Below are positions 1 to 7,825 of a stretch of DNA of 64,000 nucleotides, in pieces. The stretch comes from Streptomyces sp. NBC_00539. Lineage in GTDB: Bacteria > Actinomycetota > Actinomycetes > Streptomycetales > Streptomycetaceae. The stretch covers positions 2,610,501 through 2,674,500 of the forward strand of contig NZ_CP107811.1 in assembly GCF_036346105.1 (NCBI RefSeq), given 5' to 3'. Every line of letters starts with the position of its first letter. Positions within the stretch are counted from its first letter, which is position 1. Position numbers and translations under genes: made by a program. The notes under the pieces are model-generated. The model ran no database searches, was not told the origin of the DNA, and worked only from the letters and a program-made list of their open reading frames with translations.

Positions 1-531
1 TCCGAACTCCCGGAGGACGACAAGGAGCGGCTGCTGACGCTCATGAAGCCGGACGACGCGGCGGACGTGCGGCGTCTGATGTCGTACGAGGAGCGCACGG
101 CGGGCGGTCTGATGACCACGGAGCCGATCGTGCTGCGCCCGGACGCGACGGTCGCGGACGCGCTGGCCCGGGTCCGGCAGTCGGACCTGTCCCCCGCGCT
201 GGCGGCGCAGGTGTACGTGTGCCGGCCGCCGGACGAGACGCCGACGGGCAAGTACCTGGGGACGGTGCACTTCCAGCGGCTGCTGCGCGATCCGCCGTTC
301 ACCCTGATCAGCTCGATCGTGGACACGGACCTGCCGCCGCTGCGGCCGGACGCCTCACTGCCGGTGGTCACCAGCTACCTGGCCGCGTACAACATGGTCG
401 CGGTGCCCGTGGTCGACGAGAGCGGCTCGCTGCTGGGCGCGGTGACCGTGGACGACGTGCTCGACCACCTGCTGCCGGACGACTGGCGGGAGACGGACTT
501 CCACTCCGAGGAGGCCGTACGTGGGCACTGA
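1..531 (+). CDS. MgtE-N/CBS domain protein (5' end outside window)
   Basis: The reading frame is open from base 1, so the N-terminus is cut by the window edge. The visible part begins in the end of an MgtE intracellular N-domain (SELPEDDKERLLTLMKPDDA, then the YEERTAGGLMTTE boundary motif). It continues into two CBS motifs that end at HLLPDDW. Full MgtE magnesium channels carry about five transmembrane helices after the CBS pair; here the stop follows directly, so this is a soluble regulator-like relative and not a transporter. It overlaps the next gene by 11 nt, which suggests translational coupling with the DUF1003 membrane protein. M. tuberculosis has the same pair beside mrp (Rv1232c/Rv1231c, from memory). 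The ligand is unknown; Mg2+ or adenylate sensing is inferred from the domains. Confidence 0.85.
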   Translation, partial: SELPEDDKERLLTLMKPDDAADVRRLMSYEERTAGGLMTTEPIVLRPDATVADALARVRQSDLSPALAAQVYVCRPPDETPTGKYLGTVHFQRLLRDPPFTLISSIVDTDLPPLRPDASLPVVTSYLAAYNMVAVPVVDESGSLLGAVTVDDVLDHLLPDDWRETDFHSEEAVRGH

Positions 532-1216
532 ACGGCGGCGTGACCCGGCGCGCGACCGGCGCCGCGAGCAGACCCGCGTGCGGCGCGAGCTGGCGCGCGA
601 ACACGCCCGCGAGTACGCGCGCGAGCAGGGCCTGACGGGGCGGGAGGAAGAGATCGCCGAGCGGATGCGGGCCAAGACGACCGCTTCCGCGACCGGGGCG
701 AGCGCGCTGACCCGCTCACCGCGGGCCCGGCTGGACCAGCCGCGCAGCGACCGGCGGCGGCTGCTGCCGGTGTACGACCCGGAGGCGTTCGGGCGGCTCT
801 CGGAGCGGGTCGCCCGGTTCCTGGGCACGGGCCGCTTCATCGTCTGGATGACGATCGTCATCATCGCCTGGGTGCTGTGGAACGTCTTCGCGCCGGACCA
901 CCTGCGCTTCGACAAGTACCCCTTCATCTTCCTGACCCTGATGCTCTCGCTCCAGGCCTCTTACGCGGCCCCGCTGATCCTGCTGGCGCAGAACCGGCAG
1001 GACGACCGGGACCGGGTCAACCTGGAGCAGGACCGCAAGCAGAACGAGCGCTCCATCGCCGACACCGAGTACCTGACGCGCGAGATCGCCTCGCTGCGGA
1101 TGGGCCTGGGCGAGGTCGCGACCCGCGACTGGATCCGCTCGGAGTTCCAGGACCTGATCAAGGAGATGGACGAGCGGCGACTGCTCCCGCCCGAACGTGA
1201 CGAAGGCGACCGCTGA
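521..1216 (+). CDS. DUF1003 family membrane protein
   Basis: The protein has 231 residues and a GTG start inside the end of the preceding gene. Residues 1-100 are highly charged and Arg-rich, and probably cytosolic. Two hydrophobic helices lie at about 106-123 and 134-157, with the DUF1003 signature between and after them (FDKYPFIFLTLMLSLQASYA, then LLAQNRQ). A charged helical tail follows (NLEQDRKQNERSIADTEYL). This two-helix hairpin with a conserved acidic/Arg tail is the whole known DUF1003 architecture; the biochemical function is unknown. Coupling to the CBS protein suggests the two act together, possibly in cation homeostasis, but that is inference. Confidence 0.88.
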   Translation: MGTERRRDPARDRRREQTRVRRELAREHAREYAREQGLTGREEEIAERMRAKTTASATGASALTRSPRARLDQPRSDRRRLLPVYDPEAFGRLSERVARFLGTGRFIVWMTIVIIAWVLWNVFAPDHLRFDKYPFIFLTLMLSLQASYAAPLILLAQNRQDDRDRVNLEQDRKQNERSIADTEYLTREIASLRMGLGEVATRDWIRSEFQDLIKEMDERRLLPPERDEGDR

Positions 1217-1258
1217 CGGGCTTACCGGCGGCGTGCTACCGAGCCGTACCATCGGGGC

Positions 1259-2419
1259 ATGGCTACCGACACAAGCTCCGCCGCTGCGCCTGGGCAGGAC
1301 GCGATCCTGGACGCGCTGGCGACGGTGAACGACCCCGAGATCCACAAGCCGATCACCGACCTCGGCATGGTCAAATCGGTGGAGATCGGCGACGGCGGCG
1401 CGGTCGCGGTCACGGTGTACCTGACGGTGTCGGGCTGTCCGATGCGCGAGACCATCACCAAGAACGTCACCGAGGCCGTCGAGCGCGTCTCGGGCGTCAC
1501 CTCCGTCGCCGTCACCCTCGACGTGATGAGCGACGAGCAGCGCAAGGACCTCGCCGCCACCCTGCGCGGCGGCACCGCCGAGCGGGAGGTGCCCTTCGCC
1601 AAGCCGGGTTCGCTGACCCGCGTGTACGCGGTCGCGTCCGGCAAGGGCGGCGTCGGCAAGTCCTCCGTCACGGTCAACCTGGCCGCGGCGATGGCGGCGG
1701 ACGGCCTCAAGGTCGGCGTCGTGGACGCGGACATCTACGGCCACAGCGTGCCGCGCATGCTCGGCGTCGACGGCCGGCCCACCCAGGTCGAGAACATGAT
1801 CATGCCGCCGTCGGCGCACGGCGTGAAGGTCATCTCCATCGGCATGTTCACCCCGGGCAACGCGCCGGTCGTCTGGCGCGGTCCGATGCTGCACCGGGCG
1901 CTCCAGCAGTTCCTCGCGGACGTCTTCTGGGGTGACCTGGACGTCCTGCTGCTGGACCTGCCGCCGGGCACGGGTGACATCGCGATCTCCGTGGCGCAGC
2001 TGGTGCCGAACGCCGAGATCCTGGTCGTGACCACCCCGCAGCAGGCCGCGGCCGAGGTCGCCGAGCGGGCCGGCTCGATCGCCGTGCAGACCCACCAGAA
2101 GATCGTCGGTGTCGTCGAGAACATGTCGGGCCTGCCCTGCCCGCACTGCGACGAGATGGTCGACGTGTTCGGCTCGGGCGGCGGCCAGAAGGTGGCCGAC
2201 GGCCTGACCAAGACGGTCGGGGCGAGCGTGCCGGTGCTGGGCAGCATCCCGATCGACGTGCGGCTGCGCGAGGGCGGCGACGACGGCAAGCCGGTCGTGC
2301 TGTCCGACCCCGACTCCCCGGCGGGTGCGGCGCTGCGCGCGATCGCCGGGAAGCTGGGCGGGCGCGCGCGCGGCCTGTCGGGCATGTCGCTGGGGATCAC
2401 GCCGCGCAACAAGTTCTGA
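1259..2419 (+). CDS. mrp: Mrp/ApbC family Fe-S cluster carrier ATPase
   Basis: The protein has 386 residues. Residues 15-95 form a MIP18/DUF59 domain (ATVNDPEIHKPITDLGMV) with Cys60 in VSGCPMRE. It is followed by a SIMIBI P-loop ATPase with a deviant Walker A SGKGGVGKS at 127-135, the Walker B region LLLDLPPGTGD, and the CPHC pair used to hold a bridging [4Fe-4S] cluster in Mrp/NBP35 dimers. Length and domain order match bacterial Mrp. It should bind and transfer Fe-S clusters to apo-proteins in the cytosol. It lies 42 nt after the DUF1003 gene on the same strand and is closed by a strong convergent hairpin. Confidence 0.95.
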   Translation: MATDTSSAAAPGQDAILDALATVNDPEIHKPITDLGMVKSVEIGDGGAVAVTVYLTVSGCPMRETITKNVTEAVERVSGVTSVAVTLDVMSDEQRKDLAATLRGGTAEREVPFAKPGSLTRVYAVASGKGGVGKSSVTVNLAAAMAADGLKVGVVDADIYGHSVPRMLGVDGRPTQVENMIMPPSAHGVKVISIGMFTPGNAPVVWRGPMLHRALQQFLADVFWGDLDVLLLDLPPGTGDIAISVAQLVPNAEILVVTTPQQAAAEVAERAGSIAVQTHQKIVGVVENMSGLPCPHCDEMVDVFGSGGGQKVADGLTKTVGASVPVLGSIPIDVRLREGGDDGKPVVLSDPDSPAGAALRAIAGKLGGRARGLSGMSLGITPRNKF

Positions 2420-2449
2420 GAGCACAGGGCCGTGAGGCCCCAGGGACAC

Positions 2450-2476
2450 GGCACCGCGGACCCGGTCCGCGGTGCC
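2450..2476. terminator. Bidirectional hairpin terminator between mrp and a convergent gene
   Basis: A perfect 11-bp stem (2450-2460 with 2466-2476) encloses a 5-nt loop, CCCGG. It lies 31 nt after the mrp stop and 17 nt before the stop of the convergent gene, so it can serve both. As is common in Streptomyces there is no U-tract. Confidence 0.75.
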
Positions 2477-2492
2477 GCTCGTTTCCGCGCGG

Positions 2493-3227
2493 CTACTCGT
2501 ACGTGCCGAGGTCGGAGATGGCCGAGAAGCCGAGGCCGTAGGCGCTCATCCCGCGCCCGTACGCGCCCAGGTGCACGCCCGCCCGGGTGGAGCCGGCGAG
2601 CACCCAGCCGAATTCCGACTCGCGGTAGTGGAAGGTGGTCGGCTCCCCGTCGACCGGCAGCGACAGCGTCGACCAGTCGGCGCCGTCGAGGTCGTCGGCG
2701 AGTTCCCAGGCCGCTTCGGTCTGCTGGTCGAGCCAGTCGTTGCGCAGGGTGTGGTCCATCTGGCCGGGCCAGCTGTACGCGAGCAGGCCCGAGCCGGCCA
2801 GCCAGGCGGCGGAGGCGACGGAGGTCGCCTCCAGGACGCCGGTGCCGTCGCCGCTGCGGCGCAGCGGGTTGCTCGCCACGGTGATCACCACCGCGAAGCG
2901 TTCCTTCTCGCCGGTGGCGATCTCGCCCCGGGCGGAGGGCTCGTCCCCGTGGCCGGTGGAGCCGTGCTCGACGGTGCCGTCGGCGGCGGCCCCCACCTGC
3001 ATGAGCCAGCGGGGTCCGGTGAAGGCCCCGTCCAGCCCGTACCAGGGGAAGTCGGCCCTCAGGTAGCCGTCGAGGGCCCGGCGGGCCGTGGCATGGGGCG
3101 CGGACTGCTCCTGGGTTCCCGGTGCGGGGGGCCGCTCGGGCTCCGGGGTGGGCTGTGGTGCGGCGGCGGGGGCCTCGGCGGTGGCTTCCGCGGGCTGTGT
3201 CCCTACGCGGCTGCTGGTCGTCTCCAT
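2493..3227 (-). CDS. Hypothetical actinobacterial protein
   Basis: The protein has 244 residues and an ATG start. Residues 1-55 are low-complexity, rich in Ala/Pro/Glu, and presumably disordered. The rest is a compact Trp-rich globular domain (FPWYGLDGAFTGPRWLMQVG; FAVVITVASNPLRRSGDG; YSWPGQMDHTLRNDWLDQQT; VHLGAYGRGMSAYGLGFSAI). There is no signal peptide, transmembrane segment or catalytic signature that I recognise. It lies downstream of tatB on the same strand, about 180 nt away and probably behind a weak terminator, so it may be transcribed independently. I do not assign a function. Confidence 0.7.
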   Translation of the reverse strand: METTSSRVGTQPAEATAEAPAAAPQPTPEPERPPAPGTQEQSAPHATARRALDGYLRADFPWYGLDGAFTGPRWLMQVGAAADGTVEHGSTGHGDEPSARGEIATGEKERFAVVITVASNPLRRSGDGTGVLEATSVASAAWLAGSGLLAYSWPGQMDHTLRNDWLDQQTEAAWELADDLDGADWSTLSLPVDGEPTTFHYRESEFGWVLAGSTRAGVHLGAYGRGMSAYGLGFSAISDLGTYE

Positions 3228-3265
3228 CTGGGCGCCTCTCGTTCCGTGGGGTCCGGAACGGCTCT

Positions 3266-3283
3266 CCCCTCGCTTCGCGGGGG
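3266..3283 (-). terminator. Possible terminator downstream of tatB
   Basis: A GC-rich hairpin with one wobble pair: CCCCTCGC at 3266-3273, loop TTC, GCGGGGG at 3277-3283. It lies between tatB and the next minus-strand gene. The stem is short and the call is tentative. Confidence 0.35.
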
Positions 3284-3404
3284 AATCCCCTCCTCGGGTG
3301 CCCTGCGTCCGGACAGATGGAGAGGATAGCCATCCGGTCCCGGATCGCCGGGCAGGCCGTCGCCTAGGTCGTGTCCGGGCGACGTCCGAGGCCGGAAAGA
3401 ACGC

Positions 3405-3851
3405 CTAGGTGGCGTCGGCGTCGAAGGGCGTGCGCTGTTCGGCCGAGGGAGCGGCGGGCTTCTTGAGCAGGTCCGGACCCGTGCCGGCGGCGGGCGTGGC
3501 GGCCGCGGCGGCGGCCGGCCCGGGCTGCACGTCCCTGCCGTTGACGGCGTCCGTGACCTCGTTCAGCTCCTTGCGGAGGTCGAAGCTGCCGCGGATCTCC
3601 TTGAGGTCCTCGTTCTCCGCCAGGTGCTTGCGGATGAAGGTCTTGGGATTGAGGTCCTCGAACTCGAAGTCCTTGAACTCCGGGCCCAGTTCGGAGCGGA
3701 TGTCCTGCTTGGCGCTGTCCGAGAAAGACCGGATCTTGCGGATGACGCCGCTGACGTCCTGGATCACCTTCGGCAGCTTGTCCGGGCCGAAGACGAGGAT
3801 GGCGAGCACCACGATCGTGACCACTTCGAGTGCGCCTATGTCGTTGAACAC
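3405..3851 (-). CDS. tatB: Sec-independent (Tat) translocase subunit TatB
   Basis: The GTG start at 3851 was chosen because AGGAG lies 7 nt upstream and the resulting N-terminus VFNDIGALEVVTIVVLAILV is that of TatB. This gives 148 residues. A single N-terminal helix is followed by the FGPDKLPK hinge, an amphipathic helix (VIQDVSGVIRKIRSFSD), an acidic region, and a Pro/Ala tail. TatB with TatC recognises twin-arginine signal peptides at the cytoplasmic membrane. It lies downstream of the HtrA gene on the same strand. The sigma/anti-sigma/HtrA/TatB order is also found in M. tuberculosis (Rv1221-Rv1224, from memory), which links Tat export to the envelope-stress module. Confidence 0.92.
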   Translation of the reverse strand: MFNDIGALEVVTIVVLAILVFGPDKLPKVIQDVSGVIRKIRSFSDSAKQDIRSELGPEFKDFEFEDLNPKTFIRKHLAENEDLKEIRGSFDLRKELNEVTDAVNGRDVQPGPAAAAAATPAAGTGPDLLKKPAAPSAEQRTPFDADAT

Positions 3852-3977
3852 CTTGCCGCTCCTCGGCTCTTTCCACGTCCGGCCCCACAACGGTACCCGG
3901 CCCCGCCTCGATGCCCCTACGTCAGGAGGCTCCCGATCGCGTCGGGAGGCCCCCGCTCCTGCTTTCAGCCCCGCGCC

Positions 3978-4032
3978 CCGGCGGACCGGCGGTCATGATC
4001 CGGCGGACCGGCGGACCGGCGGTCAGGATCCG
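3978..4032. repeat. CGGCGGAC short tandem repeat spanning the htrA stop codon
   Basis: Five 8-nt CGGCGGAC-type units are arranged in two groups, each ending in CGGCGGTCAKGATC (K is T, then G). The second group contains the htrA stop codon (TGA, complement of 4023-4025). The array fills the short htrA-tatB intergenic region. Confidence 0.7.
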
Positions 4033-5345
4033 GCAGCCGAGCCGAGGACCACTTCCAGCGCGTGTTCCTTGCCGTCGCGCAGCACCGTCAGGCGCAGCGC
4101 GTCGCCGGGGCGGTGGGCGCGGATCTTGATGATCAGCTCGTCACCGCCGTGCACGCGCTGTCCGTCCACCTTCGTGATCACGTCGCCCGCCTTGATCCCG
4201 GCCCGGGCGCCCGGGCCGTCCGCCACGACCGACGGCTTGCCGTCCTCGCCCTTGGCCCCGACCCGGGCTCCGTCGCCGGTGTACTGCATGTCGAGGGTGA
4301 CGCCGATGACGGGGTGCGTGGCGTGGCCGGTGCGGATCAGTTCTTCGGCGACCCGCTTGCCCTGGTTGACGGGGATGGCGAAGCCGAGGCCGATGCTGCC
4401 GCTCTGGCGGGCGCCCTCGTCCCCGTCCTTCGCCTTGTCCGCGCCGCGGATGGCGCTGTTGATGCCGATCACGTGGGCCTGGGAGTCCAGGAGCGGGCCG
4501 CCGGAGTTGCCGGGGTTGATGGGGGCGTCGGTCTGGAGGGCGTCGACGTAGCTGATGTCGCTGCCGTCGCCCTTGTCCCCGCCGGCCGTGATGGGGCGGC
4601 CGGTGGCGCTGATGATGCCGGCGGTGACCGTGTTGGAGAGGTCGAACGGCGCGCCGATGGCCACCACCGGATCACCGACCTGCACGTTCTCGGAGTTCCC
4701 GAGGGCCAGCGGGCGCAGCCCCCGTACTCCGTTGACCTTCACCACGGCCAGGTCGTAGCCGCCGTCGCGGCCCACCAGTTCGGCGGGAACGCTGTCACCC
4801 GTACTGAAAGTGACCGTTATGTCCTTGGCGTCGGCGACGACGTGGTTGTTGGTGAGGATGTGGCCCTCGCCGTCGAGTACGAAGCCGGTACCGGTACTGC
4901 CGCCGCTGCCGCTGCTGACGTGGAGGGTGACCACGCCGGGCAGGGCGGTGGCCGCGATCCCGGCCACGCTCTCGGGGGCGCGGCCCTTGTGGTCGGCGGC
5001 GGCCTGCGGGAGTTCGAGGCGGGCGTTGCCCCGGCGTTCGGTGAGGACGCCGACGTAGCCGCCGATGCCCCCGGCGAGGAGCGCGGTGATGACACCGGCG
5101 GCCACGAGCTGCCACATCCGCGGCCCGGGGCGGGGCGCCCGGCCCGGGTCGGCCACCTGCAAGGGGACGACGGCCCACGGGTCGTAGCGGGGCTCCGCGG
5201 CCGGTACGGGCACCTGCCCCGACTCGGCCGCCGGTACGGGCACCTGCCCCGCCGCGCGCGGCGCCGGCACGTCCGCCGGGCTCGCGGGACGGCTCCACCA
5301 GCGGGGCGCCGCCGGAACCGGATCGGTGTGCTGGCTGTCGGACAT
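4023..5345 (-). CDS. htrA: HtrA/DegP-like membrane-anchored serine protease with PDZ domain
   Basis: The ATG at 5345 is preceded by GGGGGAG, giving 440 residues. A Pro-rich cytosolic tail (1-75) includes a duplicated GQVPVPAAE segment. One transmembrane helix follows at about 78-101. The trypsin-fold protease has His168 (TNNHVV), Asp198 (GGYDLAVV) and Ser281 (NPGNSGGP), so the triad is complete. One PDZ domain ends the protein (about 345-435; GARAGIKAGDVITKVDGQ). It should degrade misfolded or regulatory proteins on the outer face of the membrane. It is encoded just after the anti-sigma gene and before tatB, and is probably part of the regulon of the adjacent sigma factor. Confidence 0.93.
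   Translation of the reverse strand: MSDSQHTDPVPAAPRWWSRPASPADVPAPRAAGQVPVPAAESGQVPVPAAEPRYDPWAVVPLQVADPGRAPRPGPRMWQLVAAGVITALLAGGIGGYVGVLTERRGNARLELPQAAADHKGRAPESVAGIAATALPGVVTLHVSSGSGGSTGTGFVLDGEGHILTNNHVVADAKDITVTFSTGDSVPAELVGRDGGYDLAVVKVNGVRGLRPLALGNSENVQVGDPVVAIGAPFDLSNTVTAGIISATGRPITAGGDKGDGSDISYVDALQTDAPINPGNSGGPLLDSQAHVIGINSAIRGADKAKDGDEGARQSGSIGLGFAIPVNQGKRVAEELIRTGHATHPVIGVTLDMQYTGDGARVGAKGEDGKPSVVADGPGARAGIKAGDVITKVDGQRVHGGDELIIKIRAHRPGDALRLTVLRDGKEHALEVVLGSAAGS
5201..5251. repeat. 21-nt direct repeat inside htrA
   Basis: Two identical 21-nt copies (5201-5221 and 5231-5251) are separated by 9 nt. They encode the repeated Val-Pro-Val-Pro-Ala-Ala segments of the disordered cytosolic tail of the protease. 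Unit number could vary between strains by slippage. Confidence 0.85.
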
Positions 5346-5435
5346 GGGCGCTCCCCCGCGGCTGGCGGACTTCCACAAGCTGTCGCACCGCCGGGCGGCG
5401 CCACTGGCGCCGATTCAATCAGGTCCGCCCCCGGC

Positions 5436-5454
5436 CCGGGGCCTGCGGCCCCGG
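5436..5454 (-). terminator. Hairpin immediately after the anti-sigma stop codon
   Basis: A perfect 8-bp stem CCGGGGCC (5436-5443) and GGCCCCGG (5447-5454) with a TGC loop. On the minus strand it begins 2 nt past the anti-sigma stop and ends about 90 nt before htrA. It could terminate or attenuate sigma/anti-sigma transcription and leave htrA with its own promoter. Confidence 0.6.
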
Positions 5455-5456
5455 CG

Positions 5457-6095
5457 TCAGTGCGCCAGGGAGACCACCGGCCGGGCCGAGACCGGCGCGG
5501 AGGGGCTCAACACCCCCCTGGGCGCGAAGGTGGGCAGCACGCCCGGGCTCGGGAGCCGGTCGCGGACCACCGCGTCGGTCAGCGGCAGGTAGGGCTCGGG
5601 CCGCGCGGCGGGAGCCTCGCCCCGCGAGCCGCCCGGCTCGACGGAGTCCAGCGGCAGGGCGCCGCCCAGGGCGAGCGCGGCGAGCGAGACCGCACCGGCC
5701 GCGACGAACGCGAACCGGCGTCTGGGGCGGCCCGGCTCGTGGGCACGGCCGACCTCATGGATACGGAGCGCTTCGCGCGGCGCGGCCGGAGCCACGTACC
5801 CGAAGGCGGCCGTGGGGGCGCCGCCGCCCGGCGCCCCGGAGGAAGGACCCGCGGGATCGCCACCCGGCAGGCCCTGCAGCCGGGCGAGCAGCCCCGCGGA
5901 CAGCGGCGGCGGCGCGCTCTCCACGAACATGGTCTTGAGCCGGCGCTGGGCGTCGGCTTCGGCCTTGCACTTGGGGCAGGTCGCCAGATGCGCGAGCACC
6001 CGCTCGCGCGCGTCATGGCTCAGCTCCCCGTCGACCAGGGCGGCGAGACGGTCGCCCAGGTGCTGTTCGGCGGGGGAAGGTCGGGCTCCGCTCAC
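5457..6095 (-). CDS. Zinc-binding anti-sigma factor (RseA-like)
   Basis: The protein has 212 residues and a GTG start that overlaps the sigma stop by 4 nt (GTGA), so the pair is translationally coupled. The N-terminal ZAS domain carries the H36-x3-C40-x2-C43 motif (HLATCPKC) after a helical segment ([20 protein letters not shown]). The central region is Pro/Gly-rich. A hydrophobic stretch at about 128-148 ([20 protein letters not shown]) could anchor it in the membrane, with a short exported C-terminus. It should bind and inhibit the adjacent sigma factor and release it on envelope or redox stress. The actual signal cannot be read from the sequence. Confidence 0.9.
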   Translation of the reverse strand: MSGARPSPAEQHLGDRLAALVDGELSHDARERVLAHLATCPKCKAEADAQRRLKTMFVESAPPPLSAGLLARLQGLPGGDPAGPSSGAPGGGAPTAAFGYVAPAAPREALRIHEVGRAHEPGRPRRRFAFVAAGAVSLAALALGGALPLDSVEPGGSRGEAPAARPEPYLPLTDAVVRDRLPSPGVLPTFAPRGVLSPSAPVSARPVVSLAH

Positions 6096-6871
6096 TCGGT
6101 TCCGCCCTCTCCTCCGGCGCCGGGGGCGCCCACCGCCGCCCCTGCCAGCGCGCGCTGCTCCGCGCGGGCCTCGGGAGACCGGTGCTTGAGCGCCTTGCGC
6201 AGGTGCGAGCGGCCTCGGTGGATACGGCTGCGCACGGTGCCGAGCTTCACGCCGAGCGTCGCGGCGATCTCCTCGTACGACAGGCCCTCGATGTCACAGA
6301 GCACGACGGCCGCGCGGAACTCGGGCGCGAGGGTGTCCAGCGCCTGCTGCACGTCCGCGTCGAAGTGGGTGTCGTGGAGCACCTGCTGGGGGGACGGCTC
6401 GCGGCTGGGGAGCCGCTCGGCGGCGTCGTCGGCGAGCGCGTCGAACCGGATCCGCTGCTTGCGGCGGACCATGTCCAGGAAGAGGTTGGTGGTGATGCGG
6501 TGCAGCCAGCCCTCGAAGGTGCCGGGCGTGTACGTGGACAGCGAGCGGAAGACGCGGACGAAGACCTCCTGCGTCAGGTCCTCGGCGTCGTGCTGGTTGC
6601 CCGTCAGGCGGTAGGCGAGGCGGTAGACCCGCGCGCTGTGCGTGCTGACGATCTCCTCCCAGGAGGGAGGCGTCCACGCCTGCGATCCCGCTTCGGCGGC
6701 AAAGGTCGCGGTGGTTGCGGGGTCGGCGGTGTGGAAGCGGTCAGCAGTCTCGGTCACGGATTTCGGCTCACCTGCCGACCAGAAGAGACGTCGGAATACG
6801 CCTCCACGATCCGTAGGCGCAGCCGCACCTCCCCTATCGGCTCTGGTGGTGTCCAGTGGAGCCCCTACCAT
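6092..6871 (-). CDS. ECF RNA polymerase sigma factor (M. tuberculosis SigE-like)
   Basis: The start was set at the ATG at 6871, preceded by GGGAGGGG; an open frame continues to 7045 but would run past the promoter described below. This gives 259 residues. Region 2 lies at about 72-140 ([38 protein letters not shown]) and region 4 at about 173-228 ([20 protein letters not shown], then [14 protein letters not shown]). There is no region 3, as expected for ECF factors. The anti-sigma/HtrA/TatB neighbourhood and divergent methyltransferase match M. tuberculosis sigE. It should not be confused with S. coelicolor SigE, which has cseABC neighbours that are absent here. The region of about 70 residues before region 2 is longer than in minimal ECFs. 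Confidence 0.93.
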   Translation of the reverse strand: MVGAPLDTTRADRGGAAAPTDRGGVFRRLFWSAGEPKSVTETADRFHTADPATTATFAAEAGSQAWTPPSWEEIVSTHSARVYRLAYRLTGNQHDAEDLTQEVFVRVFRSLSTYTPGTFEGWLHRITTNLFLDMVRRKQRIRFDALADDAAERLPSREPSPQQVLHDTHFDADVQQALDTLAPEFRAAVVLCDIEGLSYEEIAATLGVKLGTVRSRIHRGRSHLRKALKHRSPEARAEQRALAGAAVGAPGAGGEGGTE

Positions 6872-7010
6872 AGCCACCCCTCCCGTCAGCTCCGGATAAG
6901 CATTTTTGCAGTAACTTTGCACGAGTCTTATGGGTCCGCGGGCTCCCCGACTGCCGATCTGCCCTCCGCCGTCCCCTCTATCCCGCATGCGTCCCGCGTC
7001 TACCTCTCCC

Positions 7011-7037
7011 AACGCCCGGTCCCATCTGCGGGTTCCC
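7011..7037 (-). promoter_or_regulatory. ECF-type promoter of the sigma/anti-sigma genes
   Basis: Read on the minus strand, -35 GGGAACC (complement of 7031-7037), a 16-nt spacer and -10 CGTT (complement of 7011-7014). This matches the GGGAACY-N15/16-CGTT consensus recalled for mycobacterial SigE. It points at the sigma gene with a leader of about 130 nt, and implies autoregulation. Confidence 0.75.
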
Positions 7038-7060
7038 GACGTCAACGGATACAGTCACCG

Positions 7061-7723
7061 TTGCGCCAACTATGGGGACAGGAGAGGGTCATTAGCGGCA
7101 ACCGGCAGACGAGCTGGGCGTTCGCCGACGCGTTTGTCGCCGAGGACGACGCTCTGCGATGGGCCCGCGACCGGTCCAGGGAAGCGGGGCTGCGCTCCGT
7201 CTCCCCGGGCACCGGGGCCGCGCTGCGCCTGCTGGCCGCGACCGCCGACGCCAAGGCGGTGGCGGAGATCGGCACCGGGACCGGGGTCTCCGGCATCCAC
7301 CTCCTGTACGGGATGCGCCCGGACGGGGTGCTGACCACCGTCGACCCGGAGCCGGACCGGCAGGCGTTCGCCCGCCAGGCCTTCCGCGCCGCCGGCTTCG
7401 CGGGCAACCGGGCCCGCTTCATCCCCGGCCGCGCCCTGGACGTACTGCCGCGGCTCGCCGACGGCGGCTACGACCTCGTCTTCTGCGACGGCGACCCCAC
7501 CGAGTCCCTCGACTACCTCGCCGAATCGTTGCGGCTGCTGCGGCCGGGCGGTCTAGTGTGCTTCGAAGGCGTCTTCTCCGACGGCCGTACCGTCGACTCC
7601 GCCGCCCAACCGGTGGAGGTGCTCCGGGTCCGCGAGCTGCTGCGCAGCGTGCGCGAGAGCCCGGCCCTGGAGGCCGCGCTGCTCCCGGTGGGTGACGGCC
7701 TGCTGTGCGCGGTCCGCCGCTGA
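7061..7723 (+). CDS. SAM-dependent O-methyltransferase
   Basis: This class I methyltransferase has a GxGxG-like motif (VAEIGTGTGVSGIHLLYGM), the acidic residue of motif II (TTVDPEPDRQAFARQAF) and YDLVFCDGDP. It resembles the caffeoyl-CoA-type O-methyltransferase family; the substrate is unknown. The start is uncertain. TTG at 7061 gives 220 residues but has no ribosome-binding site. An ATT at 7091 sits just behind GGAGAGG and would begin ISGNRQTSW, where similarity to relatives starts as I recall. There is no ATG or GTG in between. It is divergent from the sigma gene, as Rv1220c is from sigE in M. tuberculosis. Confidence 0.85.
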   Translation: MRQLWGQERVISGNRQTSWAFADAFVAEDDALRWARDRSREAGLRSVSPGTGAALRLLAATADAKAVAEIGTGTGVSGIHLLYGMRPDGVLTTVDPEPDRQAFARQAFRAAGFAGNRARFIPGRALDVLPRLADGGYDLVFCDGDPTESLDYLAESLRLLRPGGLVCFEGVFSDGRTVDSAAQPVEVLRVRELLRSVRESPALEAALLPVGDGLLCAVRR

Positions 7724-7748
7724 CCCGGCGGCCCGGCAGGAGGTACGA

Positions 7749-7783
7749 CGCCGCCCCGGCCGCGCGAGGCGGCCGGGGCGGCG
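7749..7783. terminator. Strong bidirectional terminator
   Basis: A 15-bp perfect GC stem (7749-7763 with 7769-7783) and a 5-nt loop GCGAG lie between the convergent methyltransferase and DUF3117 genes. Confidence 0.8.
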
Positions 7784-7825
7784 TGGAGTTTCGCAGGCGA
7801 AGTGCCTGTCAGCGTCCTCGGAGGA

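Noticed and set aside
1-531. Call as magnesium transporter MgtE
   Set aside because: No transmembrane part is encoded before the stop; only the regulatory domains are present.
6092-6871. Naming the sigma factor SigE in the S. coelicolor sense
   Set aside because: That gene is flanked by cseA-cseB-cseC, which are not here. The neighbourhood matches mycobacterial sigE instead.
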